Shown: positions 1 to 9,120, counted from the stretch's first letter. The stretch is DNA of 64,000 nucleotides from Micromonospora zamorensis (GCF_900090275.1 NZ_LT607755.1:3658001-3722000); one strand, 5' to 3'. Notes: generated from the sequence alone by a model not told the origin. Numbers and translations are program-made.

Positions 1-679
1 CCTGGATCGGGGTCATCCGGTGGTGACCGTCGTGCAGCAGCGGCAACTCCGGGCCGAACTCACCGCGGACCGCCTCGAAGACCTCGGGCAGGTGGCGCAG
101 GTACGCGCGGGTGTCCCAGTCCTCCTCGACGGGCAGCGGGGTGCGCTGCGCGGGTTCGTAGTCGTAGCGCTGGCCGGTGGCGCTGGGCTGGGCGGCCACG
201 CCGTACACCGCGTTGATCCCCGGCACCGAGGTCTGCACCCGGATCGACCGGAAGCCCTCGTCGAGGTGGCGGCGGATGGAGTCGAACAGCTCGGGAAGGT
301 CCCGTCCCGACGCGTGCCCGTACGCCATGATGCCGGTGCGGGACGCGCCGCCCAGCAGTTGGTACAGCGGCATGCCCGCGGCCTTGGCTTTGATGTCCCA
401 CAGCGCCACGTCGACCGCCGCGATGGCCGCCATCGTGACCGGTCCACGACGCCAGTACGCCGAGCGGTACAGGAACTGCCAGGTGTCCTCGATCCGGTGC
501 GGGTCCCGCCCCATCAGCAACGGGGCCACGTGGTCGCGCAGGTACGAGGCGACGGACAGCTCACGGCCGTTGAGCGTGGCGTCGCCCAGGCCGGTGATGC
601 CCTCGTCGGTGGTGATCTTCAGGGTGACGAAGTTCCGGTCGGGGCTGGACACGATGATGTCTGCTGCGACGATCTTCAC
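1..679 (-). CDS. ManD/RspA-type aldonate dehydratase, partial
   Basis: Enolase-superfamily dehydratase expected to dehydrate D-mannonate (some members use D-gluconate) to 2-keto-3-deoxy-D-gluconate in the cytoplasm. Only the first 226 residues are present; the gene leaves the window at the left edge. The start is GTG at 679. Visible family marks are GDATLNGRE at residues 32-40, [10 protein letters not shown] at 74-83 and HDGHHR at 216-221, the stretch that carries the first metal-ligand Asp and a catalytic His in ManD. It starts 36 bases after the dgoD-like gene stops and is probably the next gene of the same operon. The family is clear; the exact substrate is not, because ManD subgroups differ in activity. 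Confidence 0.85.
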   Translation of the reverse strand, partial: MKIVAADIIVSSPDRNFVTLKITTDEGITGLGDATLNGRELSVASYLRDHVAPLLMGRDPHRIEDTWQFLYRSAYWRRGPVTMAAIAAVDVALWDIKAKAAGMPLYQLLGGASRTGIMAYGHASGRDLPELFDSIRRHLDEGFRSIRVQTSVPGINAVYGVAAQPSATGQRYDYEPAQRTPLPVEEDWDTRAYLRHLPEVFEAVRGEFGPELPLLHDGHHRMTPIQ

Positions 680-715
680 GGGGGTGCCTTTCGTTCCTTC
701 AGAACCGGGGTGGTC

Positions 716-1864
716 TCACCATTCGGCGAACGAGCCGTCGGGGTGCCGCCAGGTCGGGCTACGCCAGGCGTGGCCCCGCTTGTCGGCCGTCCGCACCGCG
801 TGCTCGTCGATCTCGATGCCGAGGCCGGGTGCGGTCAACCGCTGTACGTAGCCGTCGACGAAGGTCAGCGGGGTCTTGTCGAGGCAGTAGTCGAGCACCT
901 CGGCGCCCTGGTTGTAGTGGATGCCGACGCTCTGCTCCTGGATCAGGAAGTTGGGCGTCGCGAAGCCGACCTGGAGGCAGGCGGCGAGGGCGATCGGCCC
1001 GAGCGGGCAGTGCGGGGCGAGCTGCACGTCGTACACCTCGGCCAGCGTGGCGATCTTGCGCACCTCGGTGATGCCGCCGGCGTGTGCGAGGTCCGGCTGG
1101 GCCACGGCGATGCCGGCCTGCAGCACGGGCAGGAACTCCTGCCGGCTGTAGAGCCGCTCCCCGGTCGAGACCGGGGTGGTGGTGCAGCGGACGACCTCGC
1201 CGATCAGGTGCGAGTTCTCCGGCACCACCGGTTCTTCGAGGAAGAACGGCCGGTACGGCTCCAGGAGTGGGGCGACCCGCCGGACGTTGGCGAGGGTGAA
1301 TCGCCCGTGGAAGTCGACAGCGACGTCGCGGTCGTCGCCGAGGACCTCGCGGGCGACGGCCACCCGCTGCACGACCGCGTCGAGTTCGGCAACCGAGGCC
1401 AGCGCGCCCATCCGCCCCGACGCGTTCATCTTCACCGCGGTCAGGCCCGCCTCGACCTGGGCGCTGATCTGGTCGCGGATCTCGGCGGGCTCGTCGCCAC
1501 CGACCCAGCCGTAGACCCGGATCCGGTCCCGGACCGGCCCGCCGAGCAGTTGGTGCACAGGGGCGCCGTAGTGCTTTCCGGCGATGTCCCAGAGCGCCTG
1601 GTCCAGACCGGACACCGCGCTGGCCAGGATCGGGCCGCCCCGATAGAAGGAGCCTTTGGTCATCACCTGCCAGTGGTCCTCGATGCGCAGCGCGTCCCGA
1701 CCCGTGAGCAGTTCGCTGAGCTGGTGGACGGCCGTGCGTACGGTCTCGGACCGACCCTCGCAGGTCGCCTCGCCCCAGCCGACGATGCCGGACTCCGTCT
1801 CGACCCGGACGAACAGCCAGCGCGGCGCGACCAGGAAGGTCTCCACCTTTGCGATCTTCGTCAT
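716..1864 (-). CDS. dgoD: D-galactonate dehydratase
   Basis: Predicted to convert D-galactonate to 2-dehydro-3-deoxy-D-galactonate (De Ley-Doudoroff route). The protein has 382 residues, as I recall for E. coli DgoD, and resembles it over its whole length. Magnesium ligands fit D184 (in VDFHGRF), E210 and E236; the catalytic histidines fit H186 and H285 (in APHCPLGPIALAACL). PDLAHAGGITE is also typical. I chose ATG 1864, which gives the usual MTKIxxVE N-terminus; an upstream in-frame extension has no family match. The gene follows two ABC permease genes by seven bases and precedes the ManD-type gene. Kinase and aldolase genes for the product are not in the window. Confidence 0.9.
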   Translation of the reverse strand: MTKIAKVETFLVAPRWLFVRVETESGIVGWGEATCEGRSETVRTAVHQLSELLTGRDALRIEDHWQVMTKGSFYRGGPILASAVSGLDQALWDIAGKHYGAPVHQLLGGPVRDRIRVYGWVGGDEPAEIRDQISAQVEAGLTAVKMNASGRMGALASVAELDAVVQRVAVAREVLGDDRDVAVDFHGRFTLANVRRVAPLLEPYRPFFLEEPVVPENSHLIGEVVRCTTTPVSTGERLYSRQEFLPVLQAGIAVAQPDLAHAGGITEVRKIATLAEVYDVQLAPHCPLGPIALAACLQVGFATPNFLIQEQSVGIHYNQGAEVLDYCLDKTPLTFVDGYVQRLTAPGLGIEIDEHAVRTADKRGHAWRSPTWRHPDGSFAEW

Positions 1865-1871
1865 GGAGCTG

Positions 1872-2687
1872 TCAGCCCTTCGTGGCACCGGCGGTGAGGC
1901 CGGAGACGACGTACTTCTGCACGAACAGGGCGATCAGCATGATCGGCAGGGTGACCACTGTCGCGGCGGCCATCAGGCCGCCCCAGTCGATGCTGGCGTA
2001 CCCGACGAAGTCGAAGATCGCCACGGGCAGCGTCTTCGTGTCGGAGCCGGAGAGCACCAGGGCGAACATGAAGTTGTTCCAGGAGAAGATGAACGACAGG
2101 ATGCCGGCCGTCGCGACGCCGGGCACCGACAGCGGCAGGGTGATCCGCCGGAACGCGCCGATGTGGGTCAGCCCGTCGACCAGCGCCGCCTCTTCCAACT
2201 CGGTCGGCAGGCCGTCGAAGTAGCCCATCATGATATAGACGATCAGCGGCAGCGACACGAACATGTGGCTCAGGATCAGCACGCTGAACCCGCCGACCAG
2301 CTTCAGGTTCGAGAAGACGTAGTACCAGGGCACCAGGAGCGAGACGCCCGGGATCACCCGGGCCATGAGCACGACCAGCGCCGACTTCTTCATGTTGAAG
2401 CGGCTCATCGAGTAGGCGGCGGGCACTCCCAGCAGGAGCGAGAGCGTGGTGGCCGCGAACGCCACCCACAGGCTGTTGCCGATGAACTCGAGATAGTTGG
2501 CCTGCTGGAGGACGGTCTCGTAGTTCTTCAGGCTGGGTGAGAAGACGAACGCCTTGGCGGTGTCGTAGATGTCCACATTGGTCTTGAAGGACGCCGCGAT
2601 CATCCAGAGCAGCGGCGCCATCAGCCCGAACACCACGACGACGAGAGCTGACGTGCGGAAGACGCGGTACGGCTTGCTCGGCTTCAT
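1872..2687 (-). CDS. Sugar ABC transporter permease (MalG type)
   Basis: Inner-membrane permease of a CUT1-type carbohydrate importer, 271 residues with about six hydrophobic segments. The cytoplasmic EAA loop is visible as EEAALVDG at residues 165-172 followed by RITLPLSVPG, the site that docks the ATPase. The ATG at 2687 overlaps the stop of the partner permease (ATGA), so the two are translationally coupled. No ATPase gene lies in this operon; as is common for actinobacterial CUT1 systems, a shared MsiK-like ATPase elsewhere probably energises it. The neighbouring dehydratases suggest the cargo is a sugar acid or its oligomer. Confidence 0.9.
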   Translation of the reverse strand: MKPSKPYRVFRTSALVVVVFGLMAPLLWMIAASFKTNVDIYDTAKAFVFSPSLKNYETVLQQANYLEFIGNSLWVAFAATTLSLLLGVPAAYSMSRFNMKKSALVVLMARVIPGVSLLVPWYYVFSNLKLVGGFSVLILSHMFVSLPLIVYIMMGYFDGLPTELEEAALVDGLTHIGAFRRITLPLSVPGVATAGILSFIFSWNNFMFALVLSGSDTKTLPVAIFDFVGYASIDWGGLMAAATVVTLPIMLIALFVQKYVVSGLTAGATKG

Positions 2688-3634
2688 CGGCCCAGCCCCT
2701 TCTTGCGATAGGTGAGGGCCCACATCACCCCGATGATGATCAGGAAGAAGATGATGAGGACGGTCGACGAGACGCCGTAGTCGTTGTAGTCGAAGCTGAG
2801 GCCGTAGGCGTACACGTTGAGGGTCTCGACCTCGTGGAACGACCCGCCGCCGCGCCCCTTGGTCGCGTAGAGGATGTCGAACGTCTTGAGCGCGTCGATG
2901 CCGCGCAGCAGGATGGCGACGATCACCGTGGGCATCAACAGCGGGAGGGTGACGTGCCGGAACCGCTGCCAACTGCTGGCGCCGTCGATCCGGGCCGCCT
3001 CCTGGGGCTCGTCGGAGAGTGAGGTGAGCCCGGCGAGCAGGATCAGCACGACCATCGGTGTCCACTGCCAGATGTCGATGAACATCGTCGTCGGCAGGGC
3101 CGAGTTCTGGCCGGCCAGCCAGGGCTGTGGGCCGATGCCGATCCAGCCGAGCAGCTGGTTCGCCATCCCGATGTTGGGGTCGAAGATGAGGCGCCACATC
3201 ATGCCGACCGCGACCGGGGTGGCCACCAGCGGCAGGAGGATCGCGACGCGGACCCACTTCTCACCGCGGAAGGGCCGCCACAGCAGCAGGGCTATCGCCA
3301 TGCCGAGAACGACCTCGAAGAACAGCACGACGCCGGTGAACAGGACCGTACGCCAGACCGCCGGCCAGAACCGGTCGGTGTCGGTGAGCACGTCGAGGTA
3401 GTTCTGGAACCCGATGAACTCGGACTCGGCGCGCACCGAACCCTCGGCGTCGGTCAGGCTCAGATAGCCGGTCCACGCCACCGGAAAGATGATCAGCACG
3501 GCGACGAACGCCATGGCGGGTGCCGCGAAGAGCCACTTGCGATGTTTGTTGGCCCACTGCGACCAGGCCGACGACTCCGGGGACGCCATGGGGGCCTTGG
3601 GCGAATCGGTGCGGGGTGCGGTGACGGCTGACAT
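2684..3634 (-). CDS. Sugar ABC transporter permease (MalF/UgpA type)
   Basis: First permease of the CUT1-type importer, 316 residues. An N-terminal cytoplasmic stretch of about 30 residues leads into six hydrophobic segments, and the EAA loop reads EAARIDGASSWQRF with VTLPLL after it. The stop overlaps the start of the second permease by four bases. It lies 74 bases downstream of the binding-protein gene. Start ATG 3634 gives MSAVTAPRTD. The other permease and the lipoprotein are the obvious partners. Confidence 0.9.
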   Translation of the reverse strand: MSAVTAPRTDSPKAPMASPESSAWSQWANKHRKWLFAAPAMAFVAVLIIFPVAWTGYLSLTDAEGSVRAESEFIGFQNYLDVLTDTDRFWPAVWRTVLFTGVVLFFEVVLGMAIALLLWRPFRGEKWVRVAILLPLVATPVAVGMMWRLIFDPNIGMANQLLGWIGIGPQPWLAGQNSALPTTMFIDIWQWTPMVVLILLAGLTSLSDEPQEAARIDGASSWQRFRHVTLPLLMPTVIVAILLRGIDALKTFDILYATKGRGGGSFHEVETLNVYAYGLSFDYNDYGVSSTVLIIFFLIIIGVMWALTYRKKGLGR

Positions 3635-3708
3635 TCAGATCTCCGGGTTCGGGGGCCAGGTCCCGGCGAGGCGGCGGAGCACGTCGGCTCCGCCGCCCGG
3701 CGCGTGGG

Positions 3709-4995
3709 TTACTTCGCCTCGTCGTCGAGGAACTTCTGGAACGCCGCGTTCGCCGCGTCCGCCGAGTTGGCGGCGTCCTTGCCGGTGATCGCGTCGACGA
3801 TCGGCTGGCCGACGATCTCGCGCGCCTCAGCCACCTTGACCACCAGCGGGCGGTCGTGCCCGACACCGTTCGCGGTGCTGACCGTGTTGGCCTCGGCCAG
3901 GTCCTTCGGCAGGGTCGCGGTGCTCGCCGGGTTCGCCCAGACCGAGGTACGGGCACCGGGCACGCCGGCCGTCTGTTGCGCCAGCGCCTGCTCCTTGCCG
4001 GCCGCCCACTGGATGAACTTCCAGGCGTTGTCCTTGTTCTCCGAGCTGTCGTTCACGCCGAGCGCCCAGGAGGGAATGTTGTACGGCTTCGACCCGGCAG
4101 GGCCGGCCGGGAACGCGGCGAAGCCGACGGTGTCGACGACCTTGGACTTGGTGGGGTCGGTGGCGTTCTTGTAGAGCGAGTTGGCCTCGGTGTAGAAGGC
4201 GGCCTTGCCCTGCGTGAAGATCGCCATCGCCTCCGACCAGCTCATGTCGGTGCTGATGTTCTCCGGGCCGTGGTCCCGGAGCAGGCCGCCGTAGAAGGCG
4301 TACGCCTGCTTGGCCTGCTCGGTGTTGACAGTGGCCTTTCCGCTGCTGTCCACGAAGTCGCCACCGAAGCTGAAGAGGAAGCTGGAGAACTGGGTGACGG
4401 CGGCGGCCTTGCCGGTACGAGCGACGAAGCCTGCGACGCCGGGGTTGTCGGCTTCGACCTTCGCCGCCTGCGTCTTGAGTTCGTCGAGGGTCTTGGGCGG
4501 TGCGGTGAAGCCGGACTTGGTCAGCAGGTCCTTGCGGTAGTAGAGGACCTCCTGCTCGGTGATGATCGGCAGGCCGACCACCTTGTCCTCATAGGTCGTC
4601 GCCTGCACCGGCCCGGCCTGGAAGTCGCCGAACTCGAAGGCGCTGTCCGACTTGACCCTCTCGCTCAGGTCGGCGAGGTACTTGTTCTTGCCGAACTGCT
4701 TCCCCTCCTGCAGGGGCCGGTACATCATCACGTCGAGGTCGGTGGACCCGGCGTTCAGCTTGACGTTGTACTGGTCGGACAGTTGGTCCTCGCCGAGCTG
4801 GGTGACCTCGACCTTGAGGCCGGTCTGCTTCTCGAACTCCGGCAGGGCCTTCTTGATGTTCTCTGTCCAGACGTGGTTCACCAGCGTCACGCGGACGGTC
4901 TTCGAACCTTCGCCGCCATCGTCACCGCCGCAGGCGGTGAGGCTCATGGCGGTGACCACGGCCAGAGAAGTGCCGATTATCGATCGACGTCGCAC
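3709..4995 (-). CDS. Extracellular sugar-binding lipoprotein of ABC importer
   Basis: Family 1 solute-binding protein (428 residues) for the adjacent permeases, anchored outside the membrane. The lipobox LTAC places the lipidated Cys at residue 22, directly after an n-region rich in Arg and a short hydrophobic stretch. GTG 4995 is chosen because AAGGAGAG lies about eight bases upstream; a longer ATG-started frame would bury the signal peptide. It is the first gene of the operon and diverges from the GntR gene at 5131. Ligand is unknown; neighbouring galactonate and mannonate/gluconate dehydratases suggest a sugar acid. Confidence 0.9.
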   Translation of the reverse strand: MRRRSIIGTSLAVVTAMSLTACGGDDGGEGSKTVRVTLVNHVWTENIKKALPEFEKQTGLKVEVTQLGEDQLSDQYNVKLNAGSTDLDVMMYRPLQEGKQFGKNKYLADLSERVKSDSAFEFGDFQAGPVQATTYEDKVVGLPIITEQEVLYYRKDLLTKSGFTAPPKTLDELKTQAAKVEADNPGVAGFVARTGKAAAVTQFSSFLFSFGGDFVDSSGKATVNTEQAKQAYAFYGGLLRDHGPENISTDMSWSEAMAIFTQGKAAFYTEANSLYKNATDPTKSKVVDTVGFAAFPAGPAGSKPYNIPSWALGVNDSSENKDNAWKFIQWAAGKEQALAQQTAGVPGARTSVWANPASTATLPKDLAEANTVSTANGVGHDRPLVVKVAEAREIVGQPIVDAITGKDAANSADAANAAFQKFLDDEAK

Positions 4996-5050
4996 GCTTG
5001 TCTCTCCTTCTGTCGTGGCCGCCGCCCTCGGAAGAGCCGCTACCTCGGTG

Positions 5051-5130
5051 TTACATCCGCTTAACATCGGGATGCTAGGCCGAATAGACGGATTACTTCA
5101 AGAGGTTGATGTAAATGATATGATCTTTGA
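5051..5130. promoter_or_regulatory. Divergent promoter region with TTACATC/GATGTAA inverted repeat
   Basis: The 135-base gap between the divergent binding-protein and gntR genes contains TTACATC at 5051-5057 and its exact inverse GATGTAA at 5108-5114. A TATGAT -10-like hexamer at 5119-5124 sits six bases before the GTG start at 5131, and TTCAAG at 5097-5102 is a possible -35. I see no Shine-Dalgarno sequence for that GTG, so a leaderless gntR transcript is plausible. The operator role is inferred. Confidence 0.4.
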
Positions 5131-5916
5131 GTGGAACCGTCCTCAGCAGAGGTTGCAGCCGCTCAGACCGCCCCCGCCGAGGCTGGGCTGCACGCCCGCG
5201 TCCTCGACCATCTGGGCACCGCCATCTGCGGCGGCGAGCTGGCGCCCGGCGCGATCCTCAACATCGACGAACTGGTCGACAGGTACGCCGTCTCCCGCTC
5301 GGTCGTCCGCGAGGTGCTGCGCGTCCTGGCATCGATCGGGTTCATCGAGGCACGCCGCCGGGTGGGGGTGATGATCCTGCCGGCCAGCGCGTGGAACGTC
5401 TTCGACCCGCAGGTGATCCGCTGGCGGCTCGCCTCGGCTGGCCGGATGGCCCAGCTACGGTCGATCACCGAGCTACGCACCGCCGTCGAGCCGCACGCGG
5501 CCTACCTGGCGGCCAACCGGATCGGCCACGACGAAGCGAGTGACCTGGTCGGGCTGGCGGCGAAGATGTGGGCGGCCGGCGAGGCCGGTGACGAGGAACG
5601 CTTCCTGCACCTCGACATCGAGTTCCACCGGCGCGTCCTGCTCGCCTCCGGCAACGAGATGTTCGTCCGGCTTCAGGATCTGGTCGCCGAGGTGCTCACC
5701 GGCCGGCACAAGCACCACCTCATGCCGCACCACCCGCACGAGCAGGCTCTCCAGATGCACGCGGACGTCGCCCAGGCGATCCAACGACGCGACGGCGCGC
5801 GCGCCCGGCAGGCGATGGTGCAGCTGATGGAGCAGGCGTTCGACGAGATGAAGTCACTGTGGGAGCAGACCTCGGTGCCCCCACGGAGCCCGGACCACGG
5901 CTCGACCAGCCGCTGA
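5131..5916 (+). CDS. FadR/FCD-type GntR transcriptional regulator
   Basis: Cytoplasmic DNA-binding regulator, 261 residues. A winged helix-turn-helix covers about residues 20-85 (VSRSVVREVLRVLASIGFIEA is its recognition part) and an all-helical FCD ligand domain follows to about residue 235, with metal-type residues in DIEFHRRVLLASGN. Divergent from the sugar-acid importer operon, it is very probably the local repressor or activator answering to the imported acid or its keto-deoxy product. The GTG start lacks a ribosome binding site and lies just after a -10-like box, consistent with leaderless translation. Confidence 0.88.
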   Translation: MEPSSAEVAAAQTAPAEAGLHARVLDHLGTAICGGELAPGAILNIDELVDRYAVSRSVVREVLRVLASIGFIEARRRVGVMILPASAWNVFDPQVIRWRLASAGRMAQLRSITELRTAVEPHAAYLAANRIGHDEASDLVGLAAKMWAAGEAGDEERFLHLDIEFHRRVLLASGNEMFVRLQDLVAEVLTGRHKHHLMPHHPHEQALQMHADVAQAIQRRDGARARQAMVQLMEQAFDEMKSLWEQTSVPPRSPDHGSTSR

Positions 5917-5989
5917 TCGACTCGGTTTTCGTGAAGTCGCGGTGTCAGGTCACCCCGGACACCGCGACTTCCGCGAAGCCGAGTCGATC
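5915..5989. terminator. Long two-part hairpin between convergent genes
   Basis: GATCGACTCGG (5915-5925) pairs with CCGAGTCGATC (5979-5989), and GAAGTCGCGGTGTC (5933-5946) pairs perfectly with GACACCGCGACTTC (5958-5971), leaving an 11-base loop and a small internal bulge. It overlaps the gntR stop and lies 27 bases beyond the 3' end of the opposing gene. It may be a bidirectional terminator or a dispersed REP-like palindrome; no T-tract is present. Confidence 0.6.
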
Positions 5990-6015
5990 ATGGGCCGGCG
6001 CCGACCGGATCGGTC

Positions 6016-6924
6016 TCAGCGCGCGGTGCCGCGACCCGATCGACCCGCACCGGCGGAGGGCCGGTGCGCGATGCGGGGAGCCCGCACGGCGGAGGCGTTG
6101 CCGGCGCCGGGCCGGTAGTCCCGTGCCGCGCTGGCCACCATCTCGTCGGGGTCGCGGGTGAGCTGCTGCCGGATGTGCTGCGGCACGACCTCGGACGTCG
6201 CCATCGCCAGGCGGACCTGCACCGACCGGTCGTCGACCAGGCGCTCCAGGTCTGCCTCGTCCAACTCCAACGAGCGGACCAGCGCGGCACGCACGTCGAC
6301 CACCGGGTCCGCGGCGAGCGCGCTGCGCTGCGCGGCGGTGGTCCGCGGGTTGCGGGCGACCCCCTTGCGTACGCGGGCGGTGCGATCGGCCAGCAGGGTG
6401 TTGATCACGTCGAGGTCGTGGGTGTGGGTGGCGAGTCGTTCCCGTACCTCGGGTGAGACGTCGTCGGTCAGCTTGGCGGCCAGCTCGGGCTCCAGGTCCC
6501 GGCTCTCCGCGAGGAGGCCGCGAAGCTCCTTGTCCGATGCCTGCGCCATGGCCCGGCGGACCGACTCGTCGCAGGCCGGGTTGCTGGCGACCGCCCAGCG
6601 GATCCACCGGTCGTCGTCCTTGACGAGACGCAGGAGGTTGGCGATCGAGGTGGAAGGGTTCCTCGCCACGGCCTCCCGGACCTGACGATCCTGGTCCCTG
6701 GTGAGCGGTCGCAGGGCCTGCGCGGGCGCGTCGGCCCGAGCGGCGACCGCCTTGCGGACCACCGCCGACGGGTCGGACGCCAGGTCGATAAGGGTCATTT
6801 GTGGCGTTGTGGGGTCCTGTGCGAGGGCGAGCCGCGCGTCAGCATCGCCACCGATCGGACGGTGGGCGGTGGCGTCGGACCCGCTGTGACGGTCGGGCTC
6901 GCCGACGTCCTGCTGTTTCCCCAT
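6016..6924 (-). CDS. Leucine-rich repeat variant (LRV/HEAT-like) protein
   Basis: Soluble 302-residue protein built almost wholly of helical repeats of about 24 residues with the pattern DPSAVVRKAVAAR, DRQVREAVARNP, DDRWIRWAVASNP, SPEVRERLATH, TARVRKGVARNP, VVDVRAALVRS and DRSVQVRLAMATS. This is the LRV/HEAT type found in protein-protein scaffolds. No catalytic motif is seen, and the last 40 residues are low-complexity and basic. It begins 12 bases after the SDR gene, so it is probably the last gene of the fucose operon, although its role there is unknown. It ends next to a large hairpin. Confidence 0.7.
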   Translation of the reverse strand: MGKQQDVGEPDRHSGSDATAHRPIGGDADARLALAQDPTTPQMTLIDLASDPSAVVRKAVAARADAPAQALRPLTRDQDRQVREAVARNPSTSIANLLRLVKDDDRWIRWAVASNPACDESVRRAMAQASDKELRGLLAESRDLEPELAAKLTDDVSPEVRERLATHTHDLDVINTLLADRTARVRKGVARNPRTTAAQRSALAADPVVDVRAALVRSLELDEADLERLVDDRSVQVRLAMATSEVVPQHIRQQLTRDPDEMVASAARDYRPGAGNASAVRAPRIAHRPSAGAGRSGRGTAR

Positions 6925-6936
6925 GACCCAATCATG

Positions 6937-7734
6937 TCACGCGCCCGATCCGGCACTGCGGGCCTGACCAGCGGCAGGTGGCACCTGGGCGGGTAGGCGC
7001 AGGCCGGACATGCCACCATCCACCGCCAGCGACGTCCCGGTCACCGACCCCGTGGTGGGCGACGCGAGGTAGACGACGGCGGCGGCCACCTCGTCGGCGG
7101 TCACCAGACGGCCGGTCGGCTGACGGGCGGCGAGCTGCCGCTTCTCCGCCGTCGGGTCGGCCGCGCCGGCCAGCAGGCGGGCCACCCAGGGCGTGTCGAC
7201 GGTGCCGGGGGCGACACAGTTGACCCGGACCCCCTCGGTCACCAGGTCGGCGGCCATGGCGAGGGTGAGGGCGTGCACGGCACCCTTCGACGCCGAGTAC
7301 AGGGCGCGTCGGGGCAGGCCGACGGTCGCCGCGATCGACGAGATGTTGACGATCGCCGCCGACGACGACCGACGCAGGTACGGCAGGGTGACAGCGCTGG
7401 CGCGGGCCACGCCGGTGACGTTGACGTCGAGCACCCTGCTCCACTGCTCGTCGTCGTCCTCCTCCACGGTGCCGACGGCGGAGATGCCGGCGTTGTTCAC
7501 CAGGATGTCGATGCCCCCGAATGCCTCGGCGACCGAGGCGACGGCCCCGCTGAGCGAGGACCGGTCGGCCACGTCGGCCCGGACGCCGTGGACGTGCGGA
7601 TCGTCGGGCAGGCCCGACAGGTCCAGGTCCAGGACGCCGACCCGGGCGCCGGCGGCCACGAACGCCCGTACGCAGGCGTTGCCGATCCCCGAGCCACCGC
7701 CGGTCACCACCGCCACCAGACCGTCACACCGCAT
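6937..7734 (-). CDS. SDR-family dehydrogenase, probable 2-keto-3-deoxy-L-fuconate dehydrogenase
   Basis: Classical short-chain dehydrogenase of 265 residues: TGGGSGIG at 11-18, NNAG at 80-83, and the catalytic Tyr146/Lys150 in YSASK. Asp at 36 after the second strand favours NAD. In bacterial L-fucose pathways an SDR oxidises 2-keto-3-deoxy-L-fuconate to the 2,4-diketo acid that an FAH-family hydrolase then splits. The hydrolase gene (9120-9959), the fuconate dehydratase and this gene lie in one strand, which supports that role. The last 20 residues after VDGGMS are a poorly conserved tail. It starts about 80 bases after the dehydratase. Confidence 0.85.
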   Translation of the reverse strand: MRCDGLVAVVTGGGSGIGNACVRAFVAAGARVGVLDLDLSGLPDDPHVHGVRADVADRSSLSGAVASVAEAFGGIDILVNNAGISAVGTVEEDDDEQWSRVLDVNVTGVARASAVTLPYLRRSSSAAIVNISSIAATVGLPRRALYSASKGAVHALTLAMAADLVTEGVRVNCVAPGTVDTPWVARLLAGAADPTAEKRQLAARQPTGRLVTADEVAAAVVYLASPTTGSVTGTSLAVDGGMSGLRLPAQVPPAAGQARSAGSGA

Positions 7735-7815
7735 GTTGCTCTCCCATTCCGAGTAGTCCTCCAGGTTGACGCACCGCCGTCAGGAAGGCCGCGCGGTCGA
7801 GCAGGTCGAGGCTCG

Positions 7816-9120
7816 TCAGACCCATGCCGGCCCGTCGGGGTACGCGTACCTGGCGAGGGTCTCCGGGCGCATCGCGGCGGAGAACCCAGGGACGGTGGGC
7901 ACCACGTAGTGCCCGTCGGAGATCACCACCGGATCGACGAAGTGCTCGTGCAGGTGGTCGACGTACTCGACGACCCGGTCGCGGGTGGAGCCGGACACGG
8001 CCACGAAGTCGAACATGGACAGGTGCTGGACCAGCTCACAGAGGCCGACTCCCCCGGCGTGTGGGCACACCGGCACCCCGTACTTCGCGGCCAGCAACAG
8101 GATGGCGACGTTCTCGTTGACGCCACCCACCCGGCACGCGTCGATCTGCACGACGTCGACGGCGCCGGCCTGCAACAGCTGCTTGAACACCACCCGGTTC
8201 GCCACGTGCTCGCCGGTCGCGACCCGGATCGGCCCGCCACCGGGTGCGCTGGCCGACAGCGCCGACCGGATCGCCGCGTGGGCGAGCACGTCGTCGGGGC
8301 TGGTCGGCTCCTCGATCCACCACGGGTCGTACGGCGCCAGCTCCCGCATCCGGGCGACCGCCTCGGCGACGTCCCAGCGTTGGTTGGCGTCGACGGCGAT
8401 CCGGATGTCCGGGCCGACCGTTTCGCGGGCGATGCGGAGGCGGCGCACGTCGTCGGCGGCGTCCGCGCCCACCTTCAGCTTGATCTGGGTGAACCCGTCG
8501 GCCACCGCCTGCTTGGCCAGCCGGATCACCTTCTCGTCCGGGTAGCCGAGCCAGCCGGGCGACGTCGTGTACGCGGGATATCCCCGCTCGATGAGCCGGA
8601 CGATCCGCTGGGCCCGACCCGACTGCGCCGCCCGCAGGATCTCCAGCGCCTCGTCGGGGGTCAGCGCGTCGCTGAGGTACCGCCAGTCGACCAGGTCGAC
8701 GATCTGCTCGGGGCTCAGGTCGGCCAGGTATCGCCAGACCGGTTTGCCCGCCCTCTTGGCGACCAGGTCCCACATCGCGTTGATCACCGCCGCCGTCGCC
8801 AGGTGCATCACTCCCTTCTCCGGGCCGAGCCAGCGCAACTGCGAGTCCTGGGTGAGCGAACGGGCGAACGCGCCGAGGTCGACGGTGTCCGGGTCGAGGC
8901 CGACCACGTACGGCACCAGCGCCTCGATCGCCGCCCGGCAGACCTCGTTGCCCCTCCCGATGGTGAAGGTGAACCCGTGCCCGTCCGGCCCGTCGTCGGT
9001 GCTCAGCACCAGGTACGCGGCCGAGTAGTCGGGGTCCGGATTCATCGCGTCGGAACCGTCCAGGTCACGCGAGGTCGGGAACCGCACGTCGTACGTGTCG
9101 ACGGAGGTGATCACCGCCAT
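7816..9120 (-). CDS. fucD: L-fuconate dehydratase
   Basis: Enolase-superfamily dehydratase turning L-fuconate into 2-keto-3-deoxy-L-fuconate. The 434-residue protein carries family marks [13 protein letters not shown] near residue 24, the KLK catalytic pair (Lys214, Lys216), metal ligands fitting Asp244 (VDANQRW), Glu270 and Glu304, and the catalytic His354 in [10 protein letters not shown]. Start ATG 9120 overlaps the hydrolase stop by one base (TGATG). A longer in-frame extension exists but runs through the hydrolase gene. Immediate neighbours supply the preceding lactonase and the following oxidation and cleavage, so the assignment rests on sequence and context together. Confidence 0.92.
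   Translation of the reverse strand: MAVITSVDTYDVRFPTSRDLDGSDAMNPDPDYSAAYLVLSTDDGPDGHGFTFTIGRGNEVCRAAIEALVPYVVGLDPDTVDLGAFARSLTQDSQLRWLGPEKGVMHLATAAVINAMWDLVAKRAGKPVWRYLADLSPEQIVDLVDWRYLSDALTPDEALEILRAAQSGRAQRIVRLIERGYPAYTTSPGWLGYPDEKVIRLAKQAVADGFTQIKLKVGADAADDVRRLRIARETVGPDIRIAVDANQRWDVAEAVARMRELAPYDPWWIEEPTSPDDVLAHAAIRSALSASAPGGGPIRVATGEHVANRVVFKQLLQAGAVDVVQIDACRVGGVNENVAILLLAAKYGVPVCPHAGGVGLCELVQHLSMFDFVAVSGSTRDRVVEYVDHLHEHFVDPVVISDGHYVVPTVPGFSAAMRPETLARYAYPDGPAWV

Noticed and set aside
20..1897. Very long open frame antisense to the dgoD-like and ManD-type genes
   Set aside because: It is the GC-driven shadow of two clear enolase-family genes; its translation is low-complexity Val/Gly/Arg-rich and matches no family. 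Similar shadows at 7273-9558, 17565-18998 and 37547-38911 were dropped for the same reason.
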